Assembly (NCBI GenBank): GCA_003559555.1
Contig: PWLA01000223.1
Location: 1 to 37,708, forward strand
Direction: 5' to 3'
Source of the DNA: Gemmatimonadota bacterium
GTDB lineage: Bacteria; Gemmatimonadota; Gemmatimonadetes; Longimicrobiales; Gaopeijiaceae
Length of the DNA: 37,708 nt
Shown here: piece after piece, positions 26,952-36,378 of the stretch
Layout: each line of letters begins with the position of its first letter
Position numbering within the stretch: position 1 is the first letter of the stretch
The notes under the pieces: model-generated
What the model was told of the DNA's origin: nothing
What the model saw: only the letters and a program-made list of their open reading frames with translations
Databases searched by the model: none
Position numbers and translations under genes: made by a program

Positions 26952-27757
26952 TCCAGCATCCCCCGGGTGGGCGACGAGGGCACGGCGATCTCCCGGCGGG
27001 GCATCCGCCCGGCCAGGTATGCCAGCCGCCCGGCCCGAATCCCCAGGCGCATGGCCCGGGCCATGGCCACCGGGTCGTCGGCCACTGCAATGGCTGTGTT
27101 CATGAGAACCCCGTCCACGCCCTGCTCCATGGTGGCGCAGGCATCGGAGGCGGTTCCCACGCCGGCATCCACGATGACCGGAACCTCCAGGCGATCCTTG
27201 ATCTCACGAATGTAGTACGGATTCACGAGCCCCAGCCCGCTCCCGATGGGGCTGGCCAGGGGCATGACCGACACGCACCCGGCGTCCTCCAACCGGAGGG
27301 CCGCCACCAGGTCGTCATTGGTGTAGGCCATGACCTTGAACCCTTCGTCCACCAGGATGCGGGCGGCCTCCAACGTGGCCTGGACGTCGGGCAGAAGGGT
27401 CTTCTCGTCGCCGATGACCTCCAGCTTGATCCACTCGTTGAAGCCGGCGGCTCGCGCCAACCGGGCGTACCGCACCGCATCGTCGGCGTTGTAGCACCCG
27501 GCGGTGTTGGCCAGGAGGAAGAACTCGTCGGGATCCAGGTGGTGGAGGATCCCCTCCTCCGAGCTCCGATCCAGGTCCACCCGCCGCACGGCCACGGTGA
27601 CCATCTCGGCTCCGCTGGCCCGGATGGCCTCCACCATGGCCTTGTTATCCGGATACTTTCCCGTGCCCACGATGAGGCGCGACTCGAAGTCCCGCCCCCC
27701 GATGGTGAGGGGTCCGTCGGCCAGGCCGGATCCGGCCCGTTCGGTCGTCGTCGTCAT
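26948..27757 (-). CDS. thiG: Thiazole synthase ThiG
   Basis: A 269-residue ThiG. It condenses deoxyxylulose 5-phosphate, an imine from glycine or tyrosine, and sulfur carried by ThiS thiocarboxylate into the thiamine thiazole. Motifs seen: LIVGTGKY, VTVAVRRVD, LANTAGCYNADDAVRYARLARA, WIKLEVIGDEKTLLPD with the catalytic Schiff-base lysine in the KLEV segment, VMPLASPIGSGLG, and VPVIVDAGVGTASDA...GVLMNTAIA. The gap to thiS is 55 bases and holds no gene. Glycine oxidase ThiO and tyrosine lyase ThiH are absent from the window, so the imine donor is unknown. The gene lies between thiS and rsmB in an operon otherwise concerned with translation. Confidence 0.97.
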   Translation of the reverse strand: MTTTTERAGSGLADGPLTIGGRDFESRLIVGTGKYPDNKAMVEAIRASGAEMVTVAVRRVDLDRSSEEGILHHLDPDEFFLLANTAGCYNADDAVRYARLARAAGFNEWIKLEVIGDEKTLLPDVQATLEAARILVDEGFKVMAYTNDDLVAALRLEDAGCVSVMPLASPIGSGLGLVNPYYIREIKDRLEVPVIVDAGVGTASDACATMEQGVDGVLMNTAIAVADDPVAMARAMRLGIRAGRLAYLAGRMPRREIAVPSSPTRGMLD

Positions 27758-27812
27758 TTTGATCCATGTCGGAGTTCGGATGTCAGCTTCCGCGGTTCGG
27801 TCCTCCAGGAGG

Positions 27813-28046
27813 TCAGCCGCCTCCCACGAAGTGGACCAACTCGAGGGTGTCGGTCTCCTGGAGGGTCACCTCGCCGTAGTCGTCACGGGGGATGATTTCC
27901 CGGTTCCGCTCCACCACCACCGTCCGCGGCTCCAGGCCTAGCTCCTCCAGGAGCCCGGCCACGGTGGTGCCCCGCTCCACCCGCCGCTCCTGGCCGTTGA
28001 CGGTAAGGGTGATCAGGTGTGCGGGATGCGTCGTCGTGTCAGTCAT
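27813..28046 (-). CDS. thiS: Sulfur carrier protein ThiS
   Basis: A 77-residue ubiquitin-fold sulfur carrier. It has the features of ThiS: ITLTVNGQERRVERGTTVAG, the segment GLEPRTVVVERNREIIPRDD, and a VHFVGGG C-terminus, whose terminal Gly-Gly is adenylated and thiocarboxylated before donating sulfur to ThiG. The ATG at 28046 overlaps the stop of the upstream TenI/ThiE gene as ATGA. Other start choices further upstream would run through that gene. The adenylating enzyme ThiF is not in the window. Confidence 0.93.
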   Translation of the reverse strand: MTDTTTHPAHLITLTVNGQERRVERGTTVAGLLEELGLEPRTVVVERNREIIPRDDYGEVTLQETDTLELVHFVGGG

Positions 28047-28675
28047 GCGTCCTCCTCGGGCTGGATCGCGTCCAGGTACTCGGCCACCGACTCCCCCGGT
28101 CGGGGATGATCCCAGACGGCCCGGAGGAGTGCCACCCCGTGGGCTCCCGCCGCCATGACCGAATCCACCCGATCCAGGGTGACTCCTCCGATTCCCACCA
28201 GGGGGAGCCCGGGGTTGACCCGGCGGACCCGGGTGATCCTTCCGGGCCCGGCACCCAGGCGTCCGGGATGGGAGGGGGTCGTGAAGAGTGTACCCACCAA
28301 CGCCACGTCCGGTCGCTCCGCATCGTCCAGCTCCTCGGCCCCGTGGAGCGAACGGCCCACGATGGCTCCGTCGGGGAGGAGTTTTCGGGCCTCCGAGACG
28401 GGCAGTCCATGCTCCGGGAGGTGGACCCCATCCAGCTCCAGGAGGCGGGCCACGTCGACCCGGTCGTTGACCAGGAGAAGGGCACCGGTTCGGCTTGCCA
28501 CCGAAGCCAGCGCCCGGCCATGCTCCCACAACACCCTTCCCCCGGACTCGGGCCCCCGCAGGTGGAGGGCCACCCGGGCGCCTCCCGCCTCCATGGCGCT
28601 GGTGGCTCGGCTCACGAAGCCGGCGTCGGCCAGGACCCGATCGTTGGTGACCAGGTGCAGCCGGGGGATCTTCAC
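28043..28675 (-). CDS. ThiE/TenI-family protein, probably thiazole tautomerase
   Basis: A 210-residue TIM-barrel protein of the thiamine-phosphate synthase/TenI family. LLVNDRVDVA and VGIGGVTLDRV are shared by both subfamilies. ThiE normally shows QxREK near the second strand; here it is LHLRGP, so the lysine is missing. The ThiE aspartate in GVHLGQED is replaced (GVHLPEHG), and the later lysine of the GPxxxTxTK region is not visible. By contrast VGRSLH with His111 matches the IGRSVH motif of TenI, whose histidine is the catalytic base. I favour thiazole tautomerase, with ThiE as the alternative. It overlaps both fmt and thiS by four bases. Confidence 0.78.
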   Translation of the reverse strand: MKIPRLHLVTNDRVLADAGFVSRATSAMEAGGARVALHLRGPESGGRVLWEHGRALASVASRTGALLLVNDRVDVARLLELDGVHLPEHGLPVSEARKLLPDGAIVGRSLHGAEELDDAERPDVALVGTLFTTPSHPGRLGAGPGRITRVRRVNPGLPLVGIGGVTLDRVDSVMAAGAHGVALLRAVWDHPRPGESVAEYLDAIQPEEDA

Positions 28676-29607
28676 TGGAATCGCTCCCCGGCGTCGGGAC
28701 CCCGTCCCCGAAGCCAGTCGGCGACCTTCATCCTCCTCTTCCCCGGAGGCTGCACTTCCGCCAGTTCCACGGCCCCCCCGTCGCCGGTGGCCACCACCAG
28801 CCCTTCTTCCGGGTCCGCCACCAGGATCCGACCCGGCTTGCCGGGGGAGTCCGACGACACCACCTGGGGCACGAAGAGCTTCACCGGCTCCTCGTCCAGG
28901 AGCGTCCAGGCGCCGGGGACCATGTCCATGCCCCGGATCCGGTCCGCCACCTGGCGGGCGGGAAGGTTCCAGTCGATGCGGGCCGTCTCCCGATCCACCT
29001 TGGGCGCATACGTCGAGCGTTTGTGATCCTGATCCCTGGGCTCCAGGAGGTCCGCCTCCATGAGGGCCAGCGCCTCGATGAGGGCCTCGGCGCCCAGCTC
29101 AGCCAGCCGAAGGTAGAGGCCGGTGGCCGAATCCTCCGGGGTGATGGGGATCTCCCGCTGTAGGAGGATGGGCCCCTCGTCCATTCCCTCGGTCATGCGC
29201 ATGATGGTGACCCCGGTCCGTCGGTGTCCCCGGATGATGGCCCAGTTCACCGGCGCAGGGCCCCGGAGCAGCGGAAGAAGGGAGGCGTGCACGTTCACCG
29301 ATCCCCGGTCCGGGAGCTCCAGCACGTCGGGGCGGAGGATGTGCCCGTAGGCCACCACCACTGACAGCTCGGGCTCCAGCTCCCGGAGTCGAGCCGCGAA
29401 GTCGGTGCCTCGGGGTCGCTCGGGGGTGAGCACCGGAAGCTCCTCCGCCTCGGCGGCCTCCCGTACGGCGGAGGGACGCATCTTCCGCCCCCGCCCCGCC
29501 GGGCGATCGGGCTGGGTCACCACCCCCACCACCTGGTGGCCCTCGCCCATTAGGGCCCGGAGAGAGGGGACAGCAAAGTCGGGGGTGCCCCAGAAGAGAA
29601 TCCTCAC
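28672..29607 (-). CDS. fmt: Methionyl-tRNA formyltransferase
   Basis: A 311-residue Fmt, which formylates initiator methionyl-tRNA using 10-formyl-tetrahydrofolate. The N-terminal domain has WGTPDFAVPSL, the folate and catalytic motif NVHASLLPLLRGPAPV and GVTIMRMTEGMDEGPIL. The C-terminal OB-fold includes KVDRETARIDW. The start is GTG at 29607, sharing bases with the def stop (GTGA). The stop overlaps the TenI/ThiE start (ATGA). The RGPAPV motif has Gly-Pro where many relatives have Gly-Ala. Otherwise it is a normal-length enzyme, and its pairing with def is widely conserved. Confidence 0.96.
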   Translation of the reverse strand: MRILFWGTPDFAVPSLRALMGEGHQVVGVVTQPDRPAGRGRKMRPSAVREAAEAEELPVLTPERPRGTDFAARLRELEPELSVVVAYGHILRPDVLELPDRGSVNVHASLLPLLRGPAPVNWAIIRGHRRTGVTIMRMTEGMDEGPILLQREIPITPEDSATGLYLRLAELGAEALIEALALMEADLLEPRDQDHKRSTYAPKVDRETARIDWNLPARQVADRIRGMDMVPGAWTLLDEEPVKLFVPQVVSSDSPGKPGRILVADPEEGLVVATGDGGAVELAEVQPPGKRRMKVADWLRGRGPDAGERFQ

Positions 29608-30125
29608 GGCCCCGACTCCTCCTCGCTGCGGAGCTTGCGGTAACGCTTCAGGAGCATTCGTCGCTTGAGGGGCGAGAGATGATCGATGAAGAGCACGCCG
29701 TCCAGGTGGTCGATCTCGTGCTGAAGGACCCGGGCCCAGAGCCCCTCGGCCTCGATGCGGACCGGCTCGCCGGTGGGGTCGAACCCTTCCACCACCACCG
29801 ACCAGGGGCGCTCCACCACCTCCCGGACTCCCGGGATGCTGAGGCAGCCCTCGGGCTCCTTGTCCGCTTCGGGGCCGGTCTCCACGACCCGGGGGTTCAC
29901 CAGCGCGGCCCGGGCGTGCTCGCCCTCGCTCTGCCGCACGTCCGCCACCAGGACCCGGAGGGACACCCCGACCTGAGGGGCCGCCAGCCCGGCGCCCTCC
30001 TCCGACACCATGGTGGCGAACATGTCGTCCACAAGGGACTGGAGCTCCTCGTCGAACGCCTCCACCTCCCGGGCCGGCTCCCGGAGGACCGGATCTCCCA
30101 GCAGGACGATCTCCCGGATCGGCAT
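29604..30125 (-). CDS. def: Peptide deformylase
   Basis: A 173-residue deformylase that removes the formyl group from nascent proteins. All three motifs are present: GAGLAAPQVG at residues 44-53, EGCLS at 92-96 with the metal-binding cysteine, and HEIDH at 136-140 with the two histidines and catalytic glutamate. The chosen ATG at 30125 lies four bases after the yajC stop and has a GAGGA ribosome binding site eight to nine bases upstream. An in-frame start at 30149 would overlap yajC by 20 bases and adds MTTLRTER, which homologues do not need. A basic C-terminal tail (LKRRMLLKRYRKLR) is typical of longer bacterial forms. Confidence 0.96.
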   Translation of the reverse strand: MPIREIVLLGDPVLREPAREVEAFDEELQSLVDDMFATMVSEEGAGLAAPQVGVSLRVLVADVRQSEGEHARAALVNPRVVETGPEADKEPEGCLSIPGVREVVERPWSVVVEGFDPTGEPVRIEAEGLWARVLQHEIDHLDGVLFIDHLSPLKRRMLLKRYRKLRSEEESGP

Positions 30126-30129
30126 TCGC

Positions 30130-30456
30130 TCAGTCCTCAGCGTCGTCATCCAGCTTCCGGCCCACCATATGGCGGTCCACCTCGAGACGGGTATTGTCGG
30201 CGGTCTTGAGGGTCAGGCGGTGCTCCCGCACGTGGACGATGGTGCCCACGATGCCCCCGTTCATGACCACCTGGTCCCCCTTCTTCAGGCCCAGGACCAT
30301 CTCCTTGTGGCGCTCTCGTTCCTTGCGCTGCGGGCGGATCAGGAGCCAGTAGAAGATGAGGAAGATGAGGCCGAAGTTGATGAGGAGGACCATGAGGCCC
30401 CCTCCCCCTTCCTCACCTCCAGGCGCCAGAAGCAGTCCGACTGAGGGATCGATCAA
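30130..30456 (-). CDS. yajC: Preprotein translocase subunit YajC
   Basis: A 108-residue YajC, a single-pass partner of SecDF in the Sec translocon. One membrane helix (LLINFGLIFLIFYWLLI) is followed by the conserved RPQRKERERHKEMVLGLKKGDQVVMNGGIVGTIV. The start codon is TTG at 30456, supported by a GGAGTGA ribosome binding site six bases upstream. An internal ATG would leave a normal helix but no leader. It lies 70 bases after tgt, the classical tgt-yajC order, yet secD and secF, which usually follow, are replaced by def and fmt. Confidence 0.95.
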   Translation of the reverse strand: MIDPSVGLLLAPGGEEGGGGLMVLLINFGLIFLIFYWLLIRPQRKERERHKEMVLGLKKGDQVVMNGGIVGTIVHVREHRLTLKTADNTRLEVDRHMVGRKLDDDAED

Positions 30457-30526
30457 CGCTCACTCCGTATATTCGTCGTGTTTGGATTCGTGTCGGTGGG
30501 TGGTGTGGCTCCCGCCGCAGACCTCC

Positions 30527-33115
<2,589 letters not shown>

Positions 33116-33116
<1 letters not shown>

Positions 33117-34153
33117 CACTCCCGGAAGAGGGAGGCCTGGTCCTGAAGGTCGTCGGGAGGAGTGAAGCCGAACCGCCGATACGCCCGGGGCGTGGCCACC
33201 CGTCCCCGGGGAGTGCGCATGAGGAAGCCTTCCTGGATGAGGAAGGGCTCGTAGACCTCCTCCAGCGTGCCCGTGTCCTCGCCCAGCGCCACCGCCAGCG
33301 AGGAGAGGCCCACCGGTCCGCCCTCGAACTTCTCGAGGATCGTCTGGAGGATCCGACCGTCCATCTCGTCCAGGCCGTACTCGTCCACGTCCAGCATGGC
33401 CAGTCCCGCTTCGGCCACCTCCGAGTCGATCACCCCGTCGGCCCGGACCTGGGCGTAGTCCCGCACCCGCCGGAGGAGTCGGTTCGCCACCCGGGGAGTC
33501 CCCCGGGCACGCCGGGCCAGCTCGGACGCTCCGGCTTCGGTGGTTCGTACGTCCAGCAGGTAGGCGCTCCGGGCCACGATCCGGGCCAGTTCCTCGGGCG
33601 GGTAGAAGTTCAGCCGCTGTACGATTCCGAACCGGGCCCGCATGGGTGCGGTGAGGAGGCCGAAGCGGGTGGTGGCCCCCACCAGGGTGAAGCGGGCGAT
33701 CTCCATGGTCATGGTCTGGGCCTTGGGCCCGTCGGAGATCCGGATCTCAACCTTGTAGTCCTCCATGGCCGGGTACAGAAACTCCTCGATGATGGGCCGA
33801 AGGCGGTGGATCTCGTCGATGAAGAGGATGTCGCCCTCCTCCTGGTTCGAGAGGAGCCCCACCAGGTCGGCGGGCTTCTCCAGGACCGGTCCGCTGGTGG
33901 TCCGCAGCCCCACGCCCATCTCGGCGGCGATCAGGGCCGCCAGGGTGGTCTTGCCCAGTCCGGGCGGACCGTGAAAGAGGGTGTGGTCCAGGGGCTCGCC
34001 CCGCTGCTTTGCCGCCTCAATGGCGATGGACAGCGATTCCTTCACCTTCTCCTGCCCCACGAACTCGTCCAGATGGGTGGGCCGGAGGGAGGGCTCCACC
34101 CCCTGATCTTCGGTGAGAGCTTCCGGGGTGGTGACCTCGTGGCGTGCGCTCAT
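33116..34153 (-). CDS. ruvB: Holliday junction branch-migration helicase RuvB
   Basis: A 345-residue AAA+ motor. Walker A is GPPGLGKTT, Walker B is ILFIDEIHR, sensor 1 lies in VGATTR and the arginine-finger region is [12 protein letters not shown]. The C-terminal winged-helix domain ends in [17 protein letters not shown]. The ATG at 34153 has a GAGG ribosome binding site five bases upstream. It follows ruvA after 49 bases and overlaps queA at the GTGATG junction. The usual leader ([16 protein letters not shown]) is intact. The extended N-terminus before the true start is non-coding. Confidence 0.97.
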
Positions 34154-34202
34154 GGGACCTCGCTCCCGGAACCGGGGGTGACGGTGGACTCTTCTCTGGG
34201 CA

Positions 34203-34790
34203 TCACTGGGCCAGGGCCCGGCGGACGAGCTCGTCGGTGCTGGGCTGCCCTTCCTCGTCCTCCAGCACCGCCCGTACCGCCTGCTCCGCTTCCTGGAAGG
34301 ACATCCCAAGGGCGGTGAGGGCCTGGACCGCCGCCTGGGCGCCTTCAGCCGGGGCTCCGTCGGATCCGGCCTGGGGCACGTCCAGCTTGTCGGCCTTGTC
34401 CGACAGCTCCAGCGCCAGCCGTTCGGCGATCTTCTTTCCGACCCCCGAGACCTGGGTCAGCGCAGGAACGTCGCGGCTGGTCAGGGCCCGAATGAGTCGG
34501 GGTGCCGAGTAGGCCGAGAGGAGCTTGAGGGCCAGGCTTCCTCCCACCTTGTTCACCGTCAGGAGGAGTTCGAACAGCTCCCGCTCCACCGACTCCAGGA
34601 ACCCATAGAGAATCGCCAGGTCCTCCCGGACGATGTAGAGGGTGCGGAGCTCCACCTGTTCGCCCACGATGGGCAGCTGTTCGGCCACCGTCAGGGGCAC
34701 CAGGATCTCGTAGGTGAGTCCCCCGGGCGTGGCCACTTCGATCCGCTCGCTCTCCTGCGCCACCAGCGTGCCTCGAACCCGGCTGATCAT
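34203..34790 (-). CDS. ruvA: Holliday junction DNA-binding protein RuvA
   Basis: A 195-residue RuvA: an N-terminal OB-fold ([23 protein letters not shown]), helix-hairpin-helix motifs including [19 protein letters not shown], and a C-terminal RuvB-binding domain, [20 protein letters not shown]. The start is the ATG at 34790, overlapping the ruvC stop as ATGA. The long upstream extension of the same frame overlaps ruvC and is non-coding. RuvA tetramers hold four-way junctions for RuvB-driven branch migration. Length is normal. Confidence 0.96.
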   Translation of the reverse strand: MISRVRGTLVAQESERIEVATPGGLTYEILVPLTVAEQLPIVGEQVELRTLYIVREDLAILYGFLESVERELFELLLTVNKVGGSLALKLLSAYSAPRLIRALTSRDVPALTQVSGVGKKIAERLALELSDKADKLDVPQAGSDGAPAEGAQAAVQALTALGMSFQEAEQAVRAVLEDEEGQPSTDELVRRALAQ

Positions 34791-35341
34791 GAGTCGGTGC
34801 TCCGGGAAGCGAAGCGGTGGGGCAGGACGCCGGCCATGCGCCCGTCCACCGCCAGAGTGAGATAGCAGAGCGCGGCGGCCACCCCGTCGGCGGCGTCGGA
34901 TGGCGAAGGTGGATCCTTCAGGCGAAGCCTCTCCTGCACCATGAACCCCACCTGGTCCTTGGTGGCGCTCCCGTTGCCCACCACCGCCTTTTTGATCTCC
35001 CGAGGGGCGTATTCGGCGATCTTCAGGTCCCGCAGCGAGGCGGCCACCAGGACGGCGCCCCGGGCGTGTCCCAGGACCAGCGCGCTCCGGGCATTCTTCC
35101 CCTGGAAGACCGCCTCCACCGAGACCACGTCCGGAGAGAAGCGTGCCAGCACCTGATCCACCCCTTCGAAGATCTCCCGGATCCGGCGATGGAGAGGCGC
35201 GTCGGACGTCGTGCGGAACACCCCGCACTCCAGGAGGGCCAGCGCCCCGTCCGGCTCCCGGGCCACCACCCCGTACCCCGTGGCGGTGGTCCCTGGATCG
35301 ATGCCCACCACCACCATCCGCTTCCGGGGCGAGCTCCCCAT
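34787..35341 (-). CDS. ruvC: Crossover junction endodeoxyribonuclease RuvC
   Basis: A 184-residue RNase H-fold resolvase. The catalytic acidic residues are seen in GIDPGTTATGYG (Asp), VVSVEAVFQGKN (Glu) and PSDAADGVAAAL (two Asp). The KKAVVGNGSATKDQV segment is typical. GTG 35344 and ATG 35341 are adjacent start choices in GTGATG, overlapping the yebC stop. I use the ATG. The ruvC-ruvA-ruvB order and overlaps indicate one operon led by yebC. There is no sign of truncation. Confidence 0.95.
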   Translation of the reverse strand: MGSSPRKRMVVVGIDPGTTATGYGVVAREPDGALALLECGVFRTTSDAPLHRRIREIFEGVDQVLARFSPDVVSVEAVFQGKNARSALVLGHARGAVLVAASLRDLKIAEYAPREIKKAVVGNGSATKDQVGFMVQERLRLKDPPSPSDAADGVAAALCYLTLAVDGRMAGVLPHRFASRSTDS

Positions 35342-36090
35342 CACGACATGGCCTCGGCCATGATGCGCTCGTCGATGTTGGCGTTGGAGTAGATCTTCTG
35401 GACGTCGTCGTGGTCGTCCAGGGCATCCAGGAGCTTGAGGAACTGCTCGGCCTCCCTGCCCTCGATGTCCATTTCGTTCTTCGGGATCATGGCCAGCTCG
35501 GCATGGGAGAACTCGAGGCCCGTCTGCTTCAGCGCCTCCTTAACCTGATGGAACGAGCTCACCGCGGTGATGATGATGAATTCATGGTCCTGGCGGGTCA
35601 TGTCCTCACCCCCCGCCTCCAGCGCCGCCTCCAGCACCGCCTCCTCGTGAAATCGGTTGGCGTCCACGAAGATCTGCCCCTTCCGGTCGAACTGCCATGC
35701 CACCGAACCGGACGTGCCCAGATTCCCCCCGTGGGTCTCGAGAATATGGCGGATCTCCGCCACCGTCCGCTTCTGGTTGTCGGTGGTGGTGGTGATGTAG
35801 AGAGCCACGCCGTTGGGGCCGTACCCCTCGTAGGAGACGTCCTCGTAGTGAACTCCCTCCAGCTCGCCGGTGCCCCGCTTGATGGCCCGCTCGATGTTCT
35901 CCTGGGGCATGTTCTCGCTCTTGGCCGTGTCGATGGCCAGGCGGAGACGGGGGTTGTAGTCGGGATCACCGCCCGCCTCCCGGGCCGCGACGCTGATCTC
36001 CCGGCTCAGCTTGCTGAAGATCTTGCCGCGCTTTTGGTCAATGACGGCCTTCTTCCGCTTGATCTGGGACCATTTGTTGTGGCCGGCCAC
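35341..36090 (-). CDS. YebC/PmpR-family transcriptional regulator
   Basis: A 249-residue TACO1/YebC protein beginning VAGHNKWSQIKRKKAVIDQKR, the family signature. Later conserved segments are NMPQENIERAIKRG, YEGYGPNGVALYI and TDNQKRTVAEIRHI. The start is GTG at 36090 with an excellent AGGAGG ribosome binding site five bases upstream. Family members are described as transcription regulators, with translation-related roles also reported. YebC is commonly encoded just before ruvC, as here. It leads the long run of minus-strand genes, and a 5' region with strong hairpins precedes it. Confidence 0.94.
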   Translation of the reverse strand: MAGHNKWSQIKRKKAVIDQKRGKIFSKLSREISVAAREAGGDPDYNPRLRLAIDTAKSENMPQENIERAIKRGTGELEGVHYEDVSYEGYGPNGVALYITTTTDNQKRTVAEIRHILETHGGNLGTSGSVAWQFDRKGQIFVDANRFHEEAVLEAALEAGGEDMTRQDHEFIIITAVSSFHQVKEALKQTGLEFSHAELAMIPKNEMDIEGREAEQFLKLLDALDDHDDVQKIYSNANIDERIMAEAMS

Positions 36091-36126
36091 CGGGTCCTCC
36101 TGCCGCCGGGTGAGGTGATGTCTCGA

Positions 36127-36155
36127 GCGCGCCCCCGGCGGGGGCTCCGGCGCGC
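36127..36155 (-). other. Strong hairpin in the yebC 5' leader
   Basis: GCGCGCC at one end pairs with GGCGCGC at the other, and an inner CCCCC can pair with GGGGG. It lies 37-65 bases upstream of the yebC GTG, within the presumed leader RNA. It could influence ribosome access or transcript stability. A second dyad, CGGGTC-C-GACCCG at 36174-36186, lies upstream. Such GC-rich symmetry can arise by chance in this genome. Confidence 0.35.
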
Positions 36156-36230
36156 CCGGATGATCCGGTGCTCCGGGTCCGACCCGCCCCTCCAGGAGAC
36201 AGATCAAAGCCGGCGGCACCCTGCATTTCA

Positions 36231-36236
36231 AATATA
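36231..36236 (-). promoter_or_regulatory. Candidate -10 box (TATATT) for the yebC-ruvCAB operon
   Basis: On the minus strand CCCTATATTTGAAATG contains TATATT, five of six matches to the sigma-70 -10 box, and also TATATTTG, the TAnnTTTG form of the Bacteroidota -7 element. No clear -35 is present. A perfect 12-base palindrome, CACCCCGGGGTG at 36258-36269, overlaps the expected -35 region. Transcription from here would give a leader of about 130 bases before the yebC start. Confidence 0.42.
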
Positions 36237-36257
36237 GGGAGGGCCGGGGGGGTCTGG

Positions 36258-36269
36258 CACCCCGGGGTG
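36258..36269. promoter_or_regulatory. Palindrome near the -35 position of the yebC promoter
   Basis: CACCCCGGGGTG is a perfect 12-base dyad between the divergent yebC and gamma-glutamyltransferase genes, 22 bases upstream of the candidate -10 box. It could be an operator. Its composition makes a chance match fairly likely. Confidence 0.28.
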
Positions 36270-36378
36270 GGGGAATCAGGGGGCTGGCCGAGCCCGGGTC
36301 GAAGACCGTAGGATGCAGAAGACTCGCCATCGACCCCGATCCTCGCTCGCCCATCTCCACATCGAACCTCACCATGGT

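Noticed and set aside
25324-27090. Minus-strand frame of 588 codons covering rsmB and the start of the PASTA gene
   Set aside because: It is an alternative frame of strand-matching genes, extremely Gly/Pro/Arg-rich, and without any domain. The rsmB frame carries the SAM-loop and both catalytic cysteine motifs.
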